Shown here: piece after piece, positions 18,405 through 27,907 of the stretch | Numbering within the stretch: position 1 is the first letter of the stretch | Layout of the letters: each line of letters starts with the position of its first letter | NCBI GenBank assembly: GCA_002238565.1 | Contig: MPMP01000008.1 | Coordinates: forward strand, 1 to 64,000 | DNA length: 64,000 nucleotides | Source: Albidovulum sp. bin36 | GTDB lineage: Bacteria; Pseudomonadota; Alphaproteobacteria; Rhodobacterales; Rhodobacteraceae | Direction of reading: 5' to 3' | Notes under the pieces: model-generated | The model's database searches: none | Told to the model about the DNA's origin: nothing | Seen by the model: the letters and a program-made list of their open reading frames with translations, nothing else | Position numbers and translations under genes: made by a program

Positions 18405-19172
18405 TCATAGAGCCGCGGCAAGGAAAACCAAAGCGGCGATTTCGGCGCATTGCTGCGCGGCGCCCAGCACGTCGCCGGTTTGCCCGCCGATGCGTTTAAG
18501 GGCCAGCCAGCAGACCGGCGCGACGGCTGCTCCCGCTACGACTATCAGCGGTATGGAAACCCAGCCGACGCATGCCGCCGAAACAGCCGCGGCAGCGGCG
18601 ATGCCGCATATGATCGAACCGCGCCCGGGCCGGCCGACGCTCGCGGAAAGCCCGTCGGTTCTCGCGGGCGGCACTAGATGCATCGCCGCCGCCATCGCGG
18701 CTCTCGAAACGGCGCACGCCGAAATAAGCGCGGCAACCGCTCGATTTGATTCGGCCAGCTCCGCGATACCCGACCATCGGCCAAGAAAAAACAACCCGAT
18801 CGCGACGACGCCAAACGCCCCGATTCGACTGTCGCGCATGATTTTCAAACGCGAGTCCTTGGAACTTCCGCCCCACAGCCCGTCCGCAGTGTCCGCAAGG
18901 CCGTCTTCGTGGAGCGCGCCTGTGGCGGCTACGAGAAACGCCAGCGCCATCGCGGATGCCAAGAACCCCGACATTCCGAGAAATAGCGAAATTTCGACGA
19001 CGGCCGCCGCAGCGGCGCCCAGGAGCGCGCCGATGAATGGCCAGGCCCAGGCGCTGTCCGGAGAGAATCGACCGAAGCTCCCCGCGACCGGGAAGCGTGT
19101 AAGAAACCCGAGCGCCGCCGCTAGGTCGCCCGGCCGAGGCCGCCATTCGCCGTCGGAATTTTCATCGGGCAT
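18405..19172 (-). CDS. cobS: Adenosylcobinamide-GDP ribazoletransferase
   Basis: A 255-aa integral membrane enzyme (CobS; cobV in some nomenclatures) that joins adenosylcobinamide-GDP to alpha-ribazole in the last steps of cobalamin assembly. The family hallmark ALHEDGLADTADGLWGG is near residue 85, preceded by FLTRFPV near the N-terminus, with about five to six hydrophobic spans. It is divergent from cobT. No cobalamin riboswitch fits in the short shared spacer (29-62 nt). Confidence 0.92.
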   Translation of the reverse strand: MPDENSDGEWRPRPGDLAAALGFLTRFPVAGSFGRFSPDSAWAWPFIGALLGAAAAAVVEISLFLGMSGFLASAMALAFLVAATGALHEDGLADTADGLWGGSSKDSRLKIMRDSRIGAFGVVAIGLFFLGRWSGIAELAESNRAVAALISACAVSRAAMAAAMHLVPPARTDGLSASVGRPGRGSIICGIAAAAAVSAACVGWVSIPLIVVAGAAVAPVCWLALKRIGGQTGDVLGAAQQCAEIAALVFLAAAL

Positions 19173-19234
19173 GGTGAATTTATTCCATAGCTAGATTTTA
19201 TTTGTCTGCTAAATTCGAGTTTGCTGCAATTCAA

Positions 19235-20278
19235 ATGATGAGGTCGGTCTTGGAGGCTGAAGCGCAACCGTTCGATTCGCTGGAAAAATTCGCTAAGGCA
19301 ATCGAAAATCCTCCGAGCGCGAGCAGGCGCGCTCGCGATGAAGCTCTTGAACGGAACAGCCGGCTAACCAAGCCGGCGGGGTCACTAGGACGTTTGGAGG
19401 AACTTGCCGTCTGGTTCGCAAGCTGGAAAGGATTAGCCGCTCCCGAGCTCCTATCGCCCCGAATCGTGGTCTTCGCGGCGAATCACGGCGTGGCGGCGCG
19501 CGGCGTTTCGGCCTATCCCGCACAGGTCACCGCGCAAATGGTAGCGAATTTCGAATCAGGCGGCGCCGCTATAAATCAGCTGGCAAGAACGGCTCAGGCG
19601 GAGCTTCGCGTTCACGTATTGAGTCTTGATCGGCCGACGCGGGACATCGCGGAAGGCCCGGCGATGAACGAGAACGAGGCGGTCGAGGCGCTCTGCTGCG
19701 GATGGCGCTCGGTTTCGGATTGCGTGGATCTTCTGGTTGTCGGCGAAATGGGAATCGGTAATACGACATCGGCATCGGCGATCGCGCTGGCTCTATTCGG
19801 AGGGTCGGCTGGCGACTGGACAGGGGCCGGTACGGGAGTCTCCGGCGCGCGGCTCAAATACAAGTCTCGAATCGTGGAACAAGCGGTCGGAGCCAACAAG
19901 ACGTCGCTTTCGAACCCGCTGGAAATACTTCGCTGCCTGGGTGGGCGAGAAATCGCGGCAATGGCGGGCGCCATTGCGCGAGCGCGCGTTCTAGGAATAC
20001 CTGTGATTCTCGACGGATTTGTTTGCACGGCCGCCGCCTCGGTATTGCATGCCGTCGACGCGTCGCTACTGGATCACGCGGTCGCGGGGCATCTTTCAAA
20101 GGAATCCTCTCACGGAAAGCTATTGAGCGAGATGGGCATGTCGCCGCTATTGGACTTGGGCATGCGACTGGGAGAGGCTTCGGGCGCGGCTCTGGCAATT
20201 GGTCTTCTACGCAGCGCGGTCGAGCTTCATCGCGGAATGTCGACATTCGAGGAAGCGGGGGTCTCCTCCGCTGATTGA
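19235..20278 (+). CDS. cobT: Nicotinate-nucleotide:dimethylbenzimidazole phosphoribosyltransferase
   Basis: About 347 aa (358 if the TTG at 19202 is used). CobT makes alpha-ribazole phosphate from dimethylbenzimidazole or another lower base and so sets the lower ligand of the cobamide. Diagnostic blocks are TKPAGSLGRLEELAVWFA, FAANHGVAARGVSAYP, GEMGIGNTTSASAIA and the C-terminal MRLGEASGAALAIGLL, whose Glu corresponds to the catalytic residue. No convincing ribosome site separates the ATG at 19235, the ATG at 19238 and the upstream TTG. Confidence 0.93.
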   Translation: MMRSVLEAEAQPFDSLEKFAKAIENPPSASRRARDEALERNSRLTKPAGSLGRLEELAVWFASWKGLAAPELLSPRIVVFAANHGVAARGVSAYPAQVTAQMVANFESGGAAINQLARTAQAELRVHVLSLDRPTRDIAEGPAMNENEAVEALCCGWRSVSDCVDLLVVGEMGIGNTTSASAIALALFGGSAGDWTGAGTGVSGARLKYKSRIVEQAVGANKTSLSNPLEILRCLGGREIAAMAGAIARARVLGIPVILDGFVCTAAASVLHAVDASLLDHAVAGHLSKESSHGKLLSEMGMSPLLDLGMRLGEASGAALAIGLLRSAVELHRGMSTFEEAGVSSAD

Positions 20279-20451
20279 TGTTCGCTTGCCTTACGCGCGT
20301 CGAGGCGTCGCCCAATTGAATCAGCTTCGCGGAGGCTTCGAATCGATTGGGAAAGAATGGCTGGTGGACGGAAATCCTTTTCGGCCGGTCCGTTACGATT
20401 CGGCCGTGAACCAGGGCGACGCCCGCGCGACGCGGCGGAATTTCTTGAATT

Positions 20452-20535
20452 AAATTCAGATGTCCTGGCTTCGCGTTTTTCGCCTGTCAACTGTCATGAA
20501 GCCTTTTTTCCCGGTTCGGTACCGCTCCCGGGCAG
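20452..20535 (-). repeat. 84-bp dispersed repeat, copy 1
   Basis: About 90% identical by eye to 31634-31717, same orientation, no gaps. On the minus strand both copies encode a matching tail (GKKGFM and RRKTRSQD, then a stop), so this is the 3' end of a shared small transposon-type gene. Confidence 0.75.
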
Positions 20536-20691
20536 TTCGTAGACCATTCGCAGGCCAGTTCCGGGGAAGACCGTTCGGGTTTGGCTGAGTTCCTCTAGCA
20601 ACTCCTTGGCTCGCCGACCGGAATTCACTTTATTTTCGAAAGCGTAGGAACAGTGTGGAATTGGCCCTCCGAATAACTCGTTACGCATCAA
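20536..20691 (-). pseudogene. Possible transposase remnant next to repeat copy 1
   Basis: The minus-strand ORF (20494-20691) reads LSQTRTVFPGTGLRMVYEL, which resembles the C-terminal end of some transposases, then runs into the repeat in another frame. It is too short to assign to a family. Confidence 0.3.
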
Positions 20692-20973
20692 CGAATTGCA
20701 AGGTGACCTACGAAAAAGTCAGCCAGCTTAGGAAGAGCGGTTGCCTTGGTTTGCGGGGGGGAGGGGGGTGCCATTGATTGTCATTTGCAGCAGGCTGTAT
20801 TCATTCTCAAGGACAACCGTCTAACCATCCGGCATGCGTTGTTGCATTTCGATAATACGCGACTGTAATATTCAGCCGGATACTTGAAGGCTCGACCGAC
20901 AAACAAGCAGTGAGCTATCTTCATTACAGTTACTTGTCGCTGACCGGCAGGCACTCAAAAAAAGGGCGAATTC
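20692..20973. other. iolD upstream region with a G-rich tract
   Basis: No gene is visible. Near 20755-20768 there is a run of seven G, an A, then six G, which could form a G-quadruplex on the plus strand. An AT-richer stretch at about 20830-20890 is a likely place for the iolD promoter, but I could not fix a -35/-10 pair. Confidence 0.4.
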
Positions 20974-22869
20974 ATGAAATTCTACTCTGCGGAAAGAACG
21001 GAGCGTTTGACGCTTTCTCAAGCGATCGTCAAATATCTCCAGGTTCAGTTCAGCGAATTTGACGGTGAGCAGCAAAGGCTAATTCGGGGTATTTGGGGCA
21101 TATTCGGGCATGGCAACGTGTCTGGATTGAGCCAGGCATTGGTCGAATACGGACAGGAACTTCCCTACTATCAGCCAGCCAACGAACAATCTATGGTTCA
21201 TGCATCTACCGGGTTCGCGAGGAGTATGAGACGCAAATCCACGATGGCATGCACGACATCAATTGGACCGGGGGCAACCAACATGATCACCGGCGCGGCG
21301 ACGGCAACTATTTGCCGCATTCCGGTGCTATTGCTTCCATCAGACTACTATGCATCCCGCTTCGGCGGAGTTGTCCTCCAGGATATCGAGCACCTGACTT
21401 CGGACGATATGTCGGTCACGGACACGTTCCGCATAGTCAGCCGGTTCTTCGATCGGGTTACGAGGCCGGAGCAAATCCTGACGTCGCTGCCCGAGGCCAT
21501 GCGCGTCTTGACGAGCCCATCGGAAACGGGCGCGGTTACAATTGCTCTTCCGCAGGACATTCAGGGCTATGCTTTCGATTATCCTTCCAAGTTCTTTGAA
21601 AGGCGCGTCTGGAAAATCGAACGTCCAATGCCTAGCCCGGACGGAATCAGGGAGGCCGCTGCCGCTCTCCGGAATGCCGAGCGACCATTCATCATCGCGG
21701 GCGGCGGCGTCCACTATTCTGAAGCTTGGCGGGAACTAGCCAAGTTTTCCGGAAAATTCGGCATACCTGTCGGAGAAACTCATGCGGGTCGCGGAGCGTT
21801 GCGAGACGGGTCGGACATTCTTCTAGGAGGCACGGGTCATTTGGGCACGCCGGCGGCGGCAAGAATTGCAGAAGAAGCAGATCTCATTTTTTGCATAGGA
21901 ACGAGGCTTAAGGATTTCACAACAGGCTCCAATTCAGCGTTTCAGAACCCGAATGTCCGCTTCGTTTCAGTGAATGTCAACAGCCGCGATGCATACAAGT
22001 TAGGCGCGCTGCCGATCACTGCGGATGCCAAGCTGGCCTTGGATGCGCTTGCGGAAGCGGCGCATGCGCTGAAAGTTAAGGCAAATCCGGAGTGGGTCGC
22101 CCGGGCAAAGAATCTTCGCGCTGAATGGGAACAGGTTAAGAATTCAAAAGTATTCGTTCAGCGCCACAATGAAAAGGTTAGCCAAGGGCAGCTTGTCGGC
22201 ATCCTGAACCAGGAAATGCGAAGCGGAGACACGTTGGTTGCCGCCGCCGGGACTATACCGGCCGACCTGACGAAGCTATTCGACGCAACCGGCGGAAAAA
22301 ACGTTCACATCGAATTCGGCAACTCCTGCATGGGATACGACATTCCGGCAAGCATAGGCGTACGCTTGTCCGATCCCGACGGGGAGGTGCTAATTCTCAT
22401 GGGCGACGGAAACTACCAGATGCACCCGATGGAACTAGTCACTGCGATGCAGGAGAGAGTAAAGATCACGATCATTCTCAACGTGAACAACGGGTACCAG
22501 TCTATCCACGGGCATCAAAAGGCTCTGGTGGGCCATTCACTTGGCAACGAGTTCAAGATTCGAGACCCCGAAACGAACCTTCTGGACAAGGGTCAATTCA
22601 TCGATGTGGACTATGTAAAAAATGCTGAGAGCATCGGGCTGAGAGCTTGGCTGGCCGAAAGCGAAGACGACATTCGTCGGGCCTTGAGAGAAGCTCGCGA
22701 TGAAACCGTTTCATGCATGATCGTCGTTCCGACGGAGAAATACAGATTTCCGCCGGATTCCGGCGTGTGGTGGGAAGTCGTAGGCGCCGAAGTGACGAAT
22801 GATCCAAAAACCAAGTCGCTTGTCGCCGAGCGCGAAGCAGGAAGGAGCAAGCAGCGCCTATACTATTGA
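20974..22869 (+). CDS. iolD: 3D-(3,5/4)-trihydroxycyclohexane-1,2-dione hydrolase
   Basis: A 631-aa thiamine-diphosphate enzyme of inositol breakdown that opens the ring of the trihydroxycyclohexanedione intermediate. It shows the three-domain TPP-enzyme layout: an N-terminal Pyr domain with IWGIFGHGNVSGL and NEQSMVHAS (the TPP-activating Glu), a middle domain, and a C-terminal PP domain with GDGNYQMHPMELVTAMQ and NVNNGYQSIHGHQ. Length and motifs match IolD. The start is the ATG at 20974 with only a weak purine-rich leader. Other inositol genes (iolB, iolC, iolE) are not in the window. Confidence 0.93.
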   Translation: MKFYSAERTERLTLSQAIVKYLQVQFSEFDGEQQRLIRGIWGIFGHGNVSGLSQALVEYGQELPYYQPANEQSMVHASTGFARSMRRKSTMACTTSIGPGATNMITGAATATICRIPVLLLPSDYYASRFGGVVLQDIEHLTSDDMSVTDTFRIVSRFFDRVTRPEQILTSLPEAMRVLTSPSETGAVTIALPQDIQGYAFDYPSKFFERRVWKIERPMPSPDGIREAAAALRNAERPFIIAGGGVHYSEAWRELAKFSGKFGIPVGETHAGRGALRDGSDILLGGTGHLGTPAAARIAEEADLIFCIGTRLKDFTTGSNSAFQNPNVRFVSVNVNSRDAYKLGALPITADAKLALDALAEAAHALKVKANPEWVARAKNLRAEWEQVKNSKVFVQRHNEKVSQGQLVGILNQEMRSGDTLVAAAGTIPADLTKLFDATGGKNVHIEFGNSCMGYDIPASIGVRLSDPDGEVLILMGDGNYQMHPMELVTAMQERVKITIILNVNNGYQSIHGHQKALVGHSLGNEFKIRDPETNLLDKGQFIDVDYVKNAESIGLRAWLAESEDDIRRALREARDETVSCMIVVPTEKYRFPPDSGVWWEVVGAEVTNDPKTKSLVAEREAGRSKQRLYY

Positions 22870-23189
22870 CCTTCAGCCAATTGGAGGCGCGTCGGATCGA
22901 CTAGCCGCTGCTGCTGGAGCCTCGGAGTCCCAGTTTAATTCGATCGTCGAGACCGACCGCTGGCACTGCGTGCGATGATTGTTAACCGGTCAGTATCTTT
23001 CATGCATCTGCTTTTGCTTCCCCCGTTTTCCGCCGCCGCCTTTTTTTTGCTCGCTGGCGCGCAAGGCAACATCGAGGGAAGGGCAAACCGACCGGCGCGA
23101 CCGAGAAAGAAGGCTTCCCGGCGCGCCAATACTTCGGTTGTTGGATAAAGTGGTTCCCAACCCATGTATTCAGCGAGACCGGTAATCTG
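22870..23189. other. Gap between iolD and SDR gene
   Basis: No gene is visible. A T-run of eight (about 23041-23048) occurs after a C-rich stretch but without a preceding hairpin that I can see. Confidence 0.35.
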
Positions 23190-23218
23190 TTGACTAGATT
23201 CAAATGAACTGATTAAGT
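23190..23218 (+). promoter_or_regulatory. Possible promoter of the SDR/ABC operon
   Basis: TTGACT (23190-23195), 17-nt spacer, TTAAGT (23213-23218), in an AT-richer patch just before the SDR gene. Confidence 0.35.
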
Positions 23219-23242
23219 TGTTTTCAATTGGGTCGCCAATTG

Positions 23243-24091
23243 ATGATCCGCGAACTCGAGGCGGTGGAAGGAGCGGTGGATTTGAGATTCGACAATAAGG
23301 CAATCGTTGTAACGGGCGGAACGCAGGGCGTTGGCCGCGCAACCGCCAAATTGCTGGCCGAAAGGGGAGCGAGGGCCGTTGCGATTTGCGGGCGATCGGC
23401 TGATAACGGAAATTCGGTTGCCGAAGAAATCAGGGAGCTGGGATCAGAGGCATTATTCGTGCAAGCCGACTTGTCGCTTCCCGAAGACTGTTTCGCCGTA
23501 ATAGATCGCGCCGAAGAAGCGTTCGGCGACCTCGGCTGCCTCGTGAACTGCTGCGGCTGCACGACCCGGGGAACACTTGAAAGCACCACGCCCGATCTCT
23601 GGGATTATCTCTTCAACGTCAATGTACGAGCGCCGTTTCTCCTTACGCAGAGAGTCGTGCCCAACATCCGCAGGCATGGAAGAGGCGGGACGATTGCCAA
23701 CATTGGGTCTGTTGCCGCGTACGGAGGCCAACCTTACATTACCGCCTACAGCGCCGCGAAGGCCGCCCTGCTCACATTGACCAAGAATCTGGCCAATTCC
23801 TTGCGCTGGGACAAGATTCGGGTCAACGCTCTCAACATCGGCTGGACCGCTACGCCGACTGAACACGATCTGCAGGCGAATTACCACGGCTATGGGGAGA
23901 ACTGGCTCGAATCAGCTTCTGCAGCTCAGCCATTTGGACGCTTGCTTCTACCGGAGGATATTGCAAGGGCGTTGGCGTTCCTGCTGTCCGACGAATCCGG
24001 GATTATGACCGGTTCGATAGTGGATTTTGACCAAACTGTTGTCGGAGCTGTCGATGACAATCCGGTCGGAGATTCCATTGCCGATGCTTGA
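23243..24091 (+). CDS. Short-chain dehydrogenase/reductase, sugar or polyol type
   Basis: About 282 aa (start uncertain; the track uses a TTG at 23228). A classical SDR with cofactor motif TGGTQGVG, the NVNVRAPFLL block and the active-site YSAAK with the upstream Ser in NIGSVAAYGG. It would oxidise or reduce a hydroxyl or keto group using NAD(P). It lies between iolD and a sugar ABC transporter on the same strand, so a role with an inositol-like polyol or keto-inositol is likely, but the substrate cannot be read from the sequence. Confidence 0.85.
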   Translation: MIRELEAVEGAVDLRFDNKAIVVTGGTQGVGRATAKLLAERGARAVAICGRSADNGNSVAEEIRELGSEALFVQADLSLPEDCFAVIDRAEEAFGDLGCLVNCCGCTTRGTLESTTPDLWDYLFNVNVRAPFLLTQRVVPNIRRHGRGGTIANIGSVAAYGGQPYITAYSAAKAALLTLTKNLANSLRWDKIRVNALNIGWTATPTEHDLQANYHGYGENWLESASAAQPFGRLLLPEDIARALAFLLSDESGIMTGSIVDFDQTVVGAVDDNPVGDSIADA

Positions 24092-24187
24092 GCATTATAC
24101 GCGCGATGCAGCTTTTCGGACCGGTTATGGAACAGGGCGGAGCACCGTCGGCGTCGGAATGACGGCCAGTTGCGCGGAGCTCGCAAC

Positions 24188-25720
24188 ATGCAGGAAGTGA
24201 GTTCTACTTCGCGCCGTCAATTGTTGTGCGCATTGCGCAACGTTTCAAAGCGCTTCGGCAACATTCAGGCCTGCCAAGGAATAGATCTAGAGTTGTTCAC
24301 GGGCGAAGTGGTTGCCGTCGTCGGAGAGAACGGCGCCGGGAAGAGCACTGTTTCAAAGTGCCTTTACGGCCTTTATTCGCCTAGCGAAGGGCATGTCGAA
24401 TTCGATGGAAAACCTGTCGAATTCAGGGGCCCCAGCGACGGAGAGAATGCTGGAATCGTAATGATTCCGCAGGAGCTGGATCTGTTTCCCGAGCTCTCGG
24501 TCGTAGAAAACATTTGGATGGGTCTCGAACGTCCGCGACGCTGGTTCGGAGCATTCGATGCCGGCGCGATGGAGAAGAGAGCCCGCGAACTGTTGCATCG
24601 GCTGGGACTGTTTGTCGATGTCAATACTCCGGCAAAACTCCTTTCGGCGGCAAACGGAAAGCTCGTTGAAGTGGCACGAGCGCTAAATGCCAATGCGCGG
24701 GTTATCATAATGGACGAGCCGACCGCGTCTCTTACGGAACGGGAAGTGTTTAATTTGTTTTCGGTTGTCCGCTCTCTCAAGAGAAGCAACGTGGCGGTGC
24801 TTTATATCACTCACAGGCTCGACGAGGTTTTCGAAGTCTGTGATCGGGCTGTCGTGCTGAGAGACGGAAGGATGATCTCGGACCGTCCTACAAGCGACGA
24901 AACGGTGTCCGGCCTTGTCAGAAAGATGGTTGGCCGCCCCGTTGAGCAACTGTTTGTGAGGCATCCTCATGAAATCGGCGACGTAGTGCTGGAAGTCGAG
25001 GGACTGGGTTCGGGCAGCGCATTCCAAGACGTTTCATTTCGGCTGCACGAAGGCGAGATTCTAGGAATATCGGGCTTGATTGGCGCGGGCAGATCGGAAA
25101 TCGCCGAAACGCTGTTCGGGCTGAGAGACCGAACCGCGGGAACGGTGAGGCTAAACGGAGAAATTTCCAACATTTCGAGCGTGCAGGGAGCCTTTCGCCA
25201 TGGAATAGGCATGGTTCCCGAGGAACGCAGGACTCTCGGACTGATCCTGCCATTTTCCGTCAAGCACAATGTTACGTTTTCCAGCTTGCTGAAATTCATG
25301 CGAAGCATCTTCATCGACACGTCGGCCGAGGACAAGTTCGCCGAAAACGCCGCCAAAGAGGTAACAATCGTCGGCGCCGGACTGGATGATCCTGTCTCGG
25401 CTCTTTCCGGAGGCAACCAGCAGAAGGTCGTTGTCGCCAAGGCTCTGGCGCGAAACCCGAAAATCCTGATACTCGACGAACCGACGCGGGGAGTGGACAT
25501 CGGCGCAAAGTCCGAAATCTATCGCATTATTGACGGACTGGCGAAGCAGGGGCACGCAGTCTTGATGATTTCTTCGGAACTGAACGAGATTCTTGCCATG
25601 TGCGACCGAACGCTGGTGATGCGCGAGGGACGTCTTGTTCGGTCATTTGATCGAAAGGACTTCTCGCCGGATGTGATTGGTTCGGCCGCAGCCGGAGTTA
25701 CGGTGGATTCCCATGCCTAG
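24188..25720 (+). CDS. Ribose/inositol-type sugar ABC transporter ATPase
   Basis: A 510-aa tandem ATPase with two ABC domains, as in RbsA/MglA/IatA. Domain 1 has Walker A GENGAGKST (about residue 46) and Walker B VIIMDEPTASL, with a weak signature (LSAANGKLVEVARAL). Domain 2 has the degenerate P-loop GLIGAGRSEIAETLFG, signature LSGGNQQKVVVAKAL and Walker B ILILDEPTRGVDIG. The ATG at 24188 has GGAG 8 nt upstream; the track's earlier TTG is rejected. The stop overlaps the first permease by 8 nt. Confidence 0.92.
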   Translation: MQEVSSTSRRQLLCALRNVSKRFGNIQACQGIDLELFTGEVVAVVGENGAGKSTVSKCLYGLYSPSEGHVEFDGKPVEFRGPSDGENAGIVMIPQELDLFPELSVVENIWMGLERPRRWFGAFDAGAMEKRARELLHRLGLFVDVNTPAKLLSAANGKLVEVARALNANARVIIMDEPTASLTEREVFNLFSVVRSLKRSNVAVLYITHRLDEVFEVCDRAVVLRDGRMISDRPTSDETVSGLVRKMVGRPVEQLFVRHPHEIGDVVLEVEGLGSGSAFQDVSFRLHEGEILGISGLIGAGRSEIAETLFGLRDRTAGTVRLNGEISNISSVQGAFRHGIGMVPEERRTLGLILPFSVKHNVTFSSLLKFMRSIFIDTSAEDKFAENAAKEVTIVGAGLDDPVSALSGGNQQKVVVAKALARNPKILILDEPTRGVDIGAKSEIYRIIDGLAKQGHAVLMISSELNEILAMCDRTLVMREGRLVRSFDRKDFSPDVIGSAAAGVTVDSHA

Positions 25721-26723
25721 CGACCAGGGAGACGGAGTTGACGCCCGCAGCCCGAAAGATAGGCATGGACGTTCTATTTTATCCAACACATTGCTAGCGC
25801 GGCCCGAGACTCCGGCTCTTCTGTTTCTGATTTTGCTGCTCGCCGTATTCTCCGTGACGACGAAGGGCTTTTTCTCGGTCAACAACTTTATCGGAATACT
25901 CGAACAAGGCGTGATTATCGCCATCGTCGGCCTAGCCGTCAATCAGGTCATATTGTCCGCAGAAATCGACGTTTCCGTGGGGTCTGTTCTGGCTGTCTGC
26001 GCATTCATTTATGGAAACCTCGCGATGATGTTCGGCGGCAACTTGCTGCCGCTTTTTGCCACGTTGGCGGTCGGAACAGCCATCGGGCTCTTGAACGGAG
26101 TGCTGTCGACCTACGGAAAAGTGCCTTCGATTATTACGACTCTCGGCGCTCTTTTCGTCTACCGCGGCTTAATTCTTCTTCTTGCCGGGGCGCAGGTGCT
26201 CAATGTGCCCAAAACATCGAGAGTCCTTGGGTTGTCGGATGTCGCCGGCATACCGGTATCGGTGCTCCTCCTTGTCGTTTTAGCGGTAGGCTTCTACTGG
26301 GTAAGTACGAACACCGCTTGGGGGAGAAACATCTACGCCGTCGGAGGCAACGAGAGTGGCGCGACCACCCTCGGTCTTCCTGTCAACCGTACTCGCCTGA
26401 TTGCTTTCGTATTGTCGGGAGCGGCGTGCGGACTTGCCGCCGCGGGATTTCTGGGGCAAATCGGCCAATTGCAGGCAACTGCGGGGACGTCGTTCGAATT
26501 AAGGGTAATTACCGCGGTGGTGCTGGGAGGTACGAGCATTCGAGGCGGACGAGGCTCCGTATTCTCTCCGATCGTCGGAGCCCTTCTTGTTGGCGTCATT
26601 TTGAACGCAATGACTCTCAATAGGGTTCCGGGAACAATGGAACTGTTCGTATTGGGCGTCTTGATACTTCTTTCGGTCTCTTCCGAAGGCATTCGCCAAA
26701 GATACTTGGAGAAGAAGATATGA
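25713..26723 (+). CDS. Sugar ABC transporter permease 1 (RbsC family)
   Basis: A 336-aa inner-membrane permease with about nine to ten hydrophobic segments and the BPD_transp_2 pattern (LILSAEIDVSVGSVLA-like region, VGGNESGATTLGLPVNRTRL coupling region, VLGGTSIRGGRGSVFSPIVGALLVG). The ATG at 25713 overlaps the ATPase stop by 8 nt, and its own stop overlaps the next permease by 4 nt (ATGA), so all three are coupled. Confidence 0.9.
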   Translation: MPSDQGDGVDARSPKDRHGRSILSNTLLARPETPALLFLILLLAVFSVTTKGFFSVNNFIGILEQGVIIAIVGLAVNQVILSAEIDVSVGSVLAVCAFIYGNLAMMFGGNLLPLFATLAVGTAIGLLNGVLSTYGKVPSIITTLGALFVYRGLILLLAGAQVLNVPKTSRVLGLSDVAGIPVSVLLLVVLAVGFYWVSTNTAWGRNIYAVGGNESGATTLGLPVNRTRLIAFVLSGAACGLAAAGFLGQIGQLQATAGTSFELRVITAVVLGGTSIRGGRGSVFSPIVGALLVGVILNAMTLNRVPGTMELFVLGVLILLSVSSEGIRQRYLEKKI

Positions 26724-27706
26724 CTGAAAACCGTTCCGAGAAGGCTTGGACGGGCGCATCCTGGGGCAATCCGTTCGGCAAACTCGGGCGGACGACTGTT
26801 CTGGCGATAATCTTCATTTTCCAGATCATTCTTACAAGCGTTCTCGTTCCAGGCTACTTCAGCGTCTGGGGCCTTCTGGATGCGACCAGAGCATTCGTCG
26901 AAGTAGGTTTCATTTCCTTGGCGATGACTTTGATTATTATTACGGGCGGGATCGACCTGTCCGTCGGCGCGCTGCTGGCCCTGGTCTCGGTTACGATCGG
27001 GTTTTCCTATCAGGCAGGGCTGCCCTTAGGAGCGGCTTCCTTACTTGGAGTAATCGTAGGCGTCGCCGGGGGAACGCTTAACGGCTTGGTAACCACCTAC
27101 TTTCGCCTTCATCCGCTCGTGGTAACGCTTGGCACCTTCGCCTTGTTTCGCGGCATTGCCTTTGCCGTGTCCGATGCCGATGCCGTTTCCAATTTTCCGC
27201 AATGGTTTTCGGTCTTCGGCCAATACAAATTCGGCGGGATGGTTCCGGCGCAACTCGTCGTGCTCGTCATATGCGCCGTGATCTTCTGGCTACTGCTTTC
27301 CAAGACGCCATTCGGGAGATATGTATATGCGATAGGCCACAACGCTACCGCAAGCCGATTTTCAGGGGTTGCAACTCAAAAAGTTACGGTTGCCGTCTAC
27401 GCAATCATGGGACTCATGGTCGGGTTGGCCGGCCTGGTCCATACGTCGCGCATCTTCAGCGCTCGCGGGAATGCAGGATTTGGATTGGAACTTGTCGCCA
27501 TTGCGATTGTGGTTCTGGGCGGTGCGAGGATACTCGGCGGATCCGGCACTATCTGGGGAACGGTCATGGGCCTGCTGATACTTTCGTATCTGCAGGATGG
27601 CCTTAGCTTCGCCGGCGTAAGAGGAGATATCGGCCTCACGATCATCGGCTGCGCCCTGATTCTAGGCGTCTTCCTGAACGAGAATATCCAGAAGTTTCGG
27701 AAATAG
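26720..27706 (+). CDS. Sugar ABC transporter permease 2 (RbsC family)
   Basis: A 328-aa second permease paralogous to the first, with ITGGIDLSVGALLALVSV near residue 75, the coupling segment AIGHNATASRFSGVATQKV and the C-terminal VLGGARILGGSGTIWGTVMG. Two different permeases with one tandem ATPase is the arrangement seen in autoinducer-2/rhamnose-type transporters. That agrees with the type of binding protein encoded nearby on the other strand. Confidence 0.9.
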   Translation: MTENRSEKAWTGASWGNPFGKLGRTTVLAIIFIFQIILTSVLVPGYFSVWGLLDATRAFVEVGFISLAMTLIIITGGIDLSVGALLALVSVTIGFSYQAGLPLGAASLLGVIVGVAGGTLNGLVTTYFRLHPLVVTLGTFALFRGIAFAVSDADAVSNFPQWFSVFGQYKFGGMVPAQLVVLVICAVIFWLLLSKTPFGRYVYAIGHNATASRFSGVATQKVTVAVYAIMGLMVGLAGLVHTSRIFSARGNAGFGLELVAIAIVVLGGARILGGSGTIWGTVMGLLILSYLQDGLSFAGVRGDIGLTIIGCALILGVFLNENIQKFRK

Positions 27707-27907
27707 CGTTGACCGGTCCTCGGCTTCACGCCTTCCGCGCGCAAGGAATCGGTTGCGCGCATTCGCGATTCTGGCATATCGCGCCTGTGAGCGGACAAGC
27801 GCCGCTGCTGCGCATCGGCGCGATGATTGTTCGAGAAATCTCCGCGGGCAATGGCATTGCCGGCCGACGAGGGGACGGCCATGCGCGGCCGTATCCTAGG
27901 CGCGCGA

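Noticed and set aside
18490-19194. 234-aa plus-strand ORF opposite cobS
   Set aside because: Shadow of cobS: Ala/Pro/Ser-rich, no ribosome site, no family pattern.
19173-19234. Possible cobalamin riboswitch between cobS and cobT
   Set aside because: The spacer is far too short for one and no B12 box is visible.
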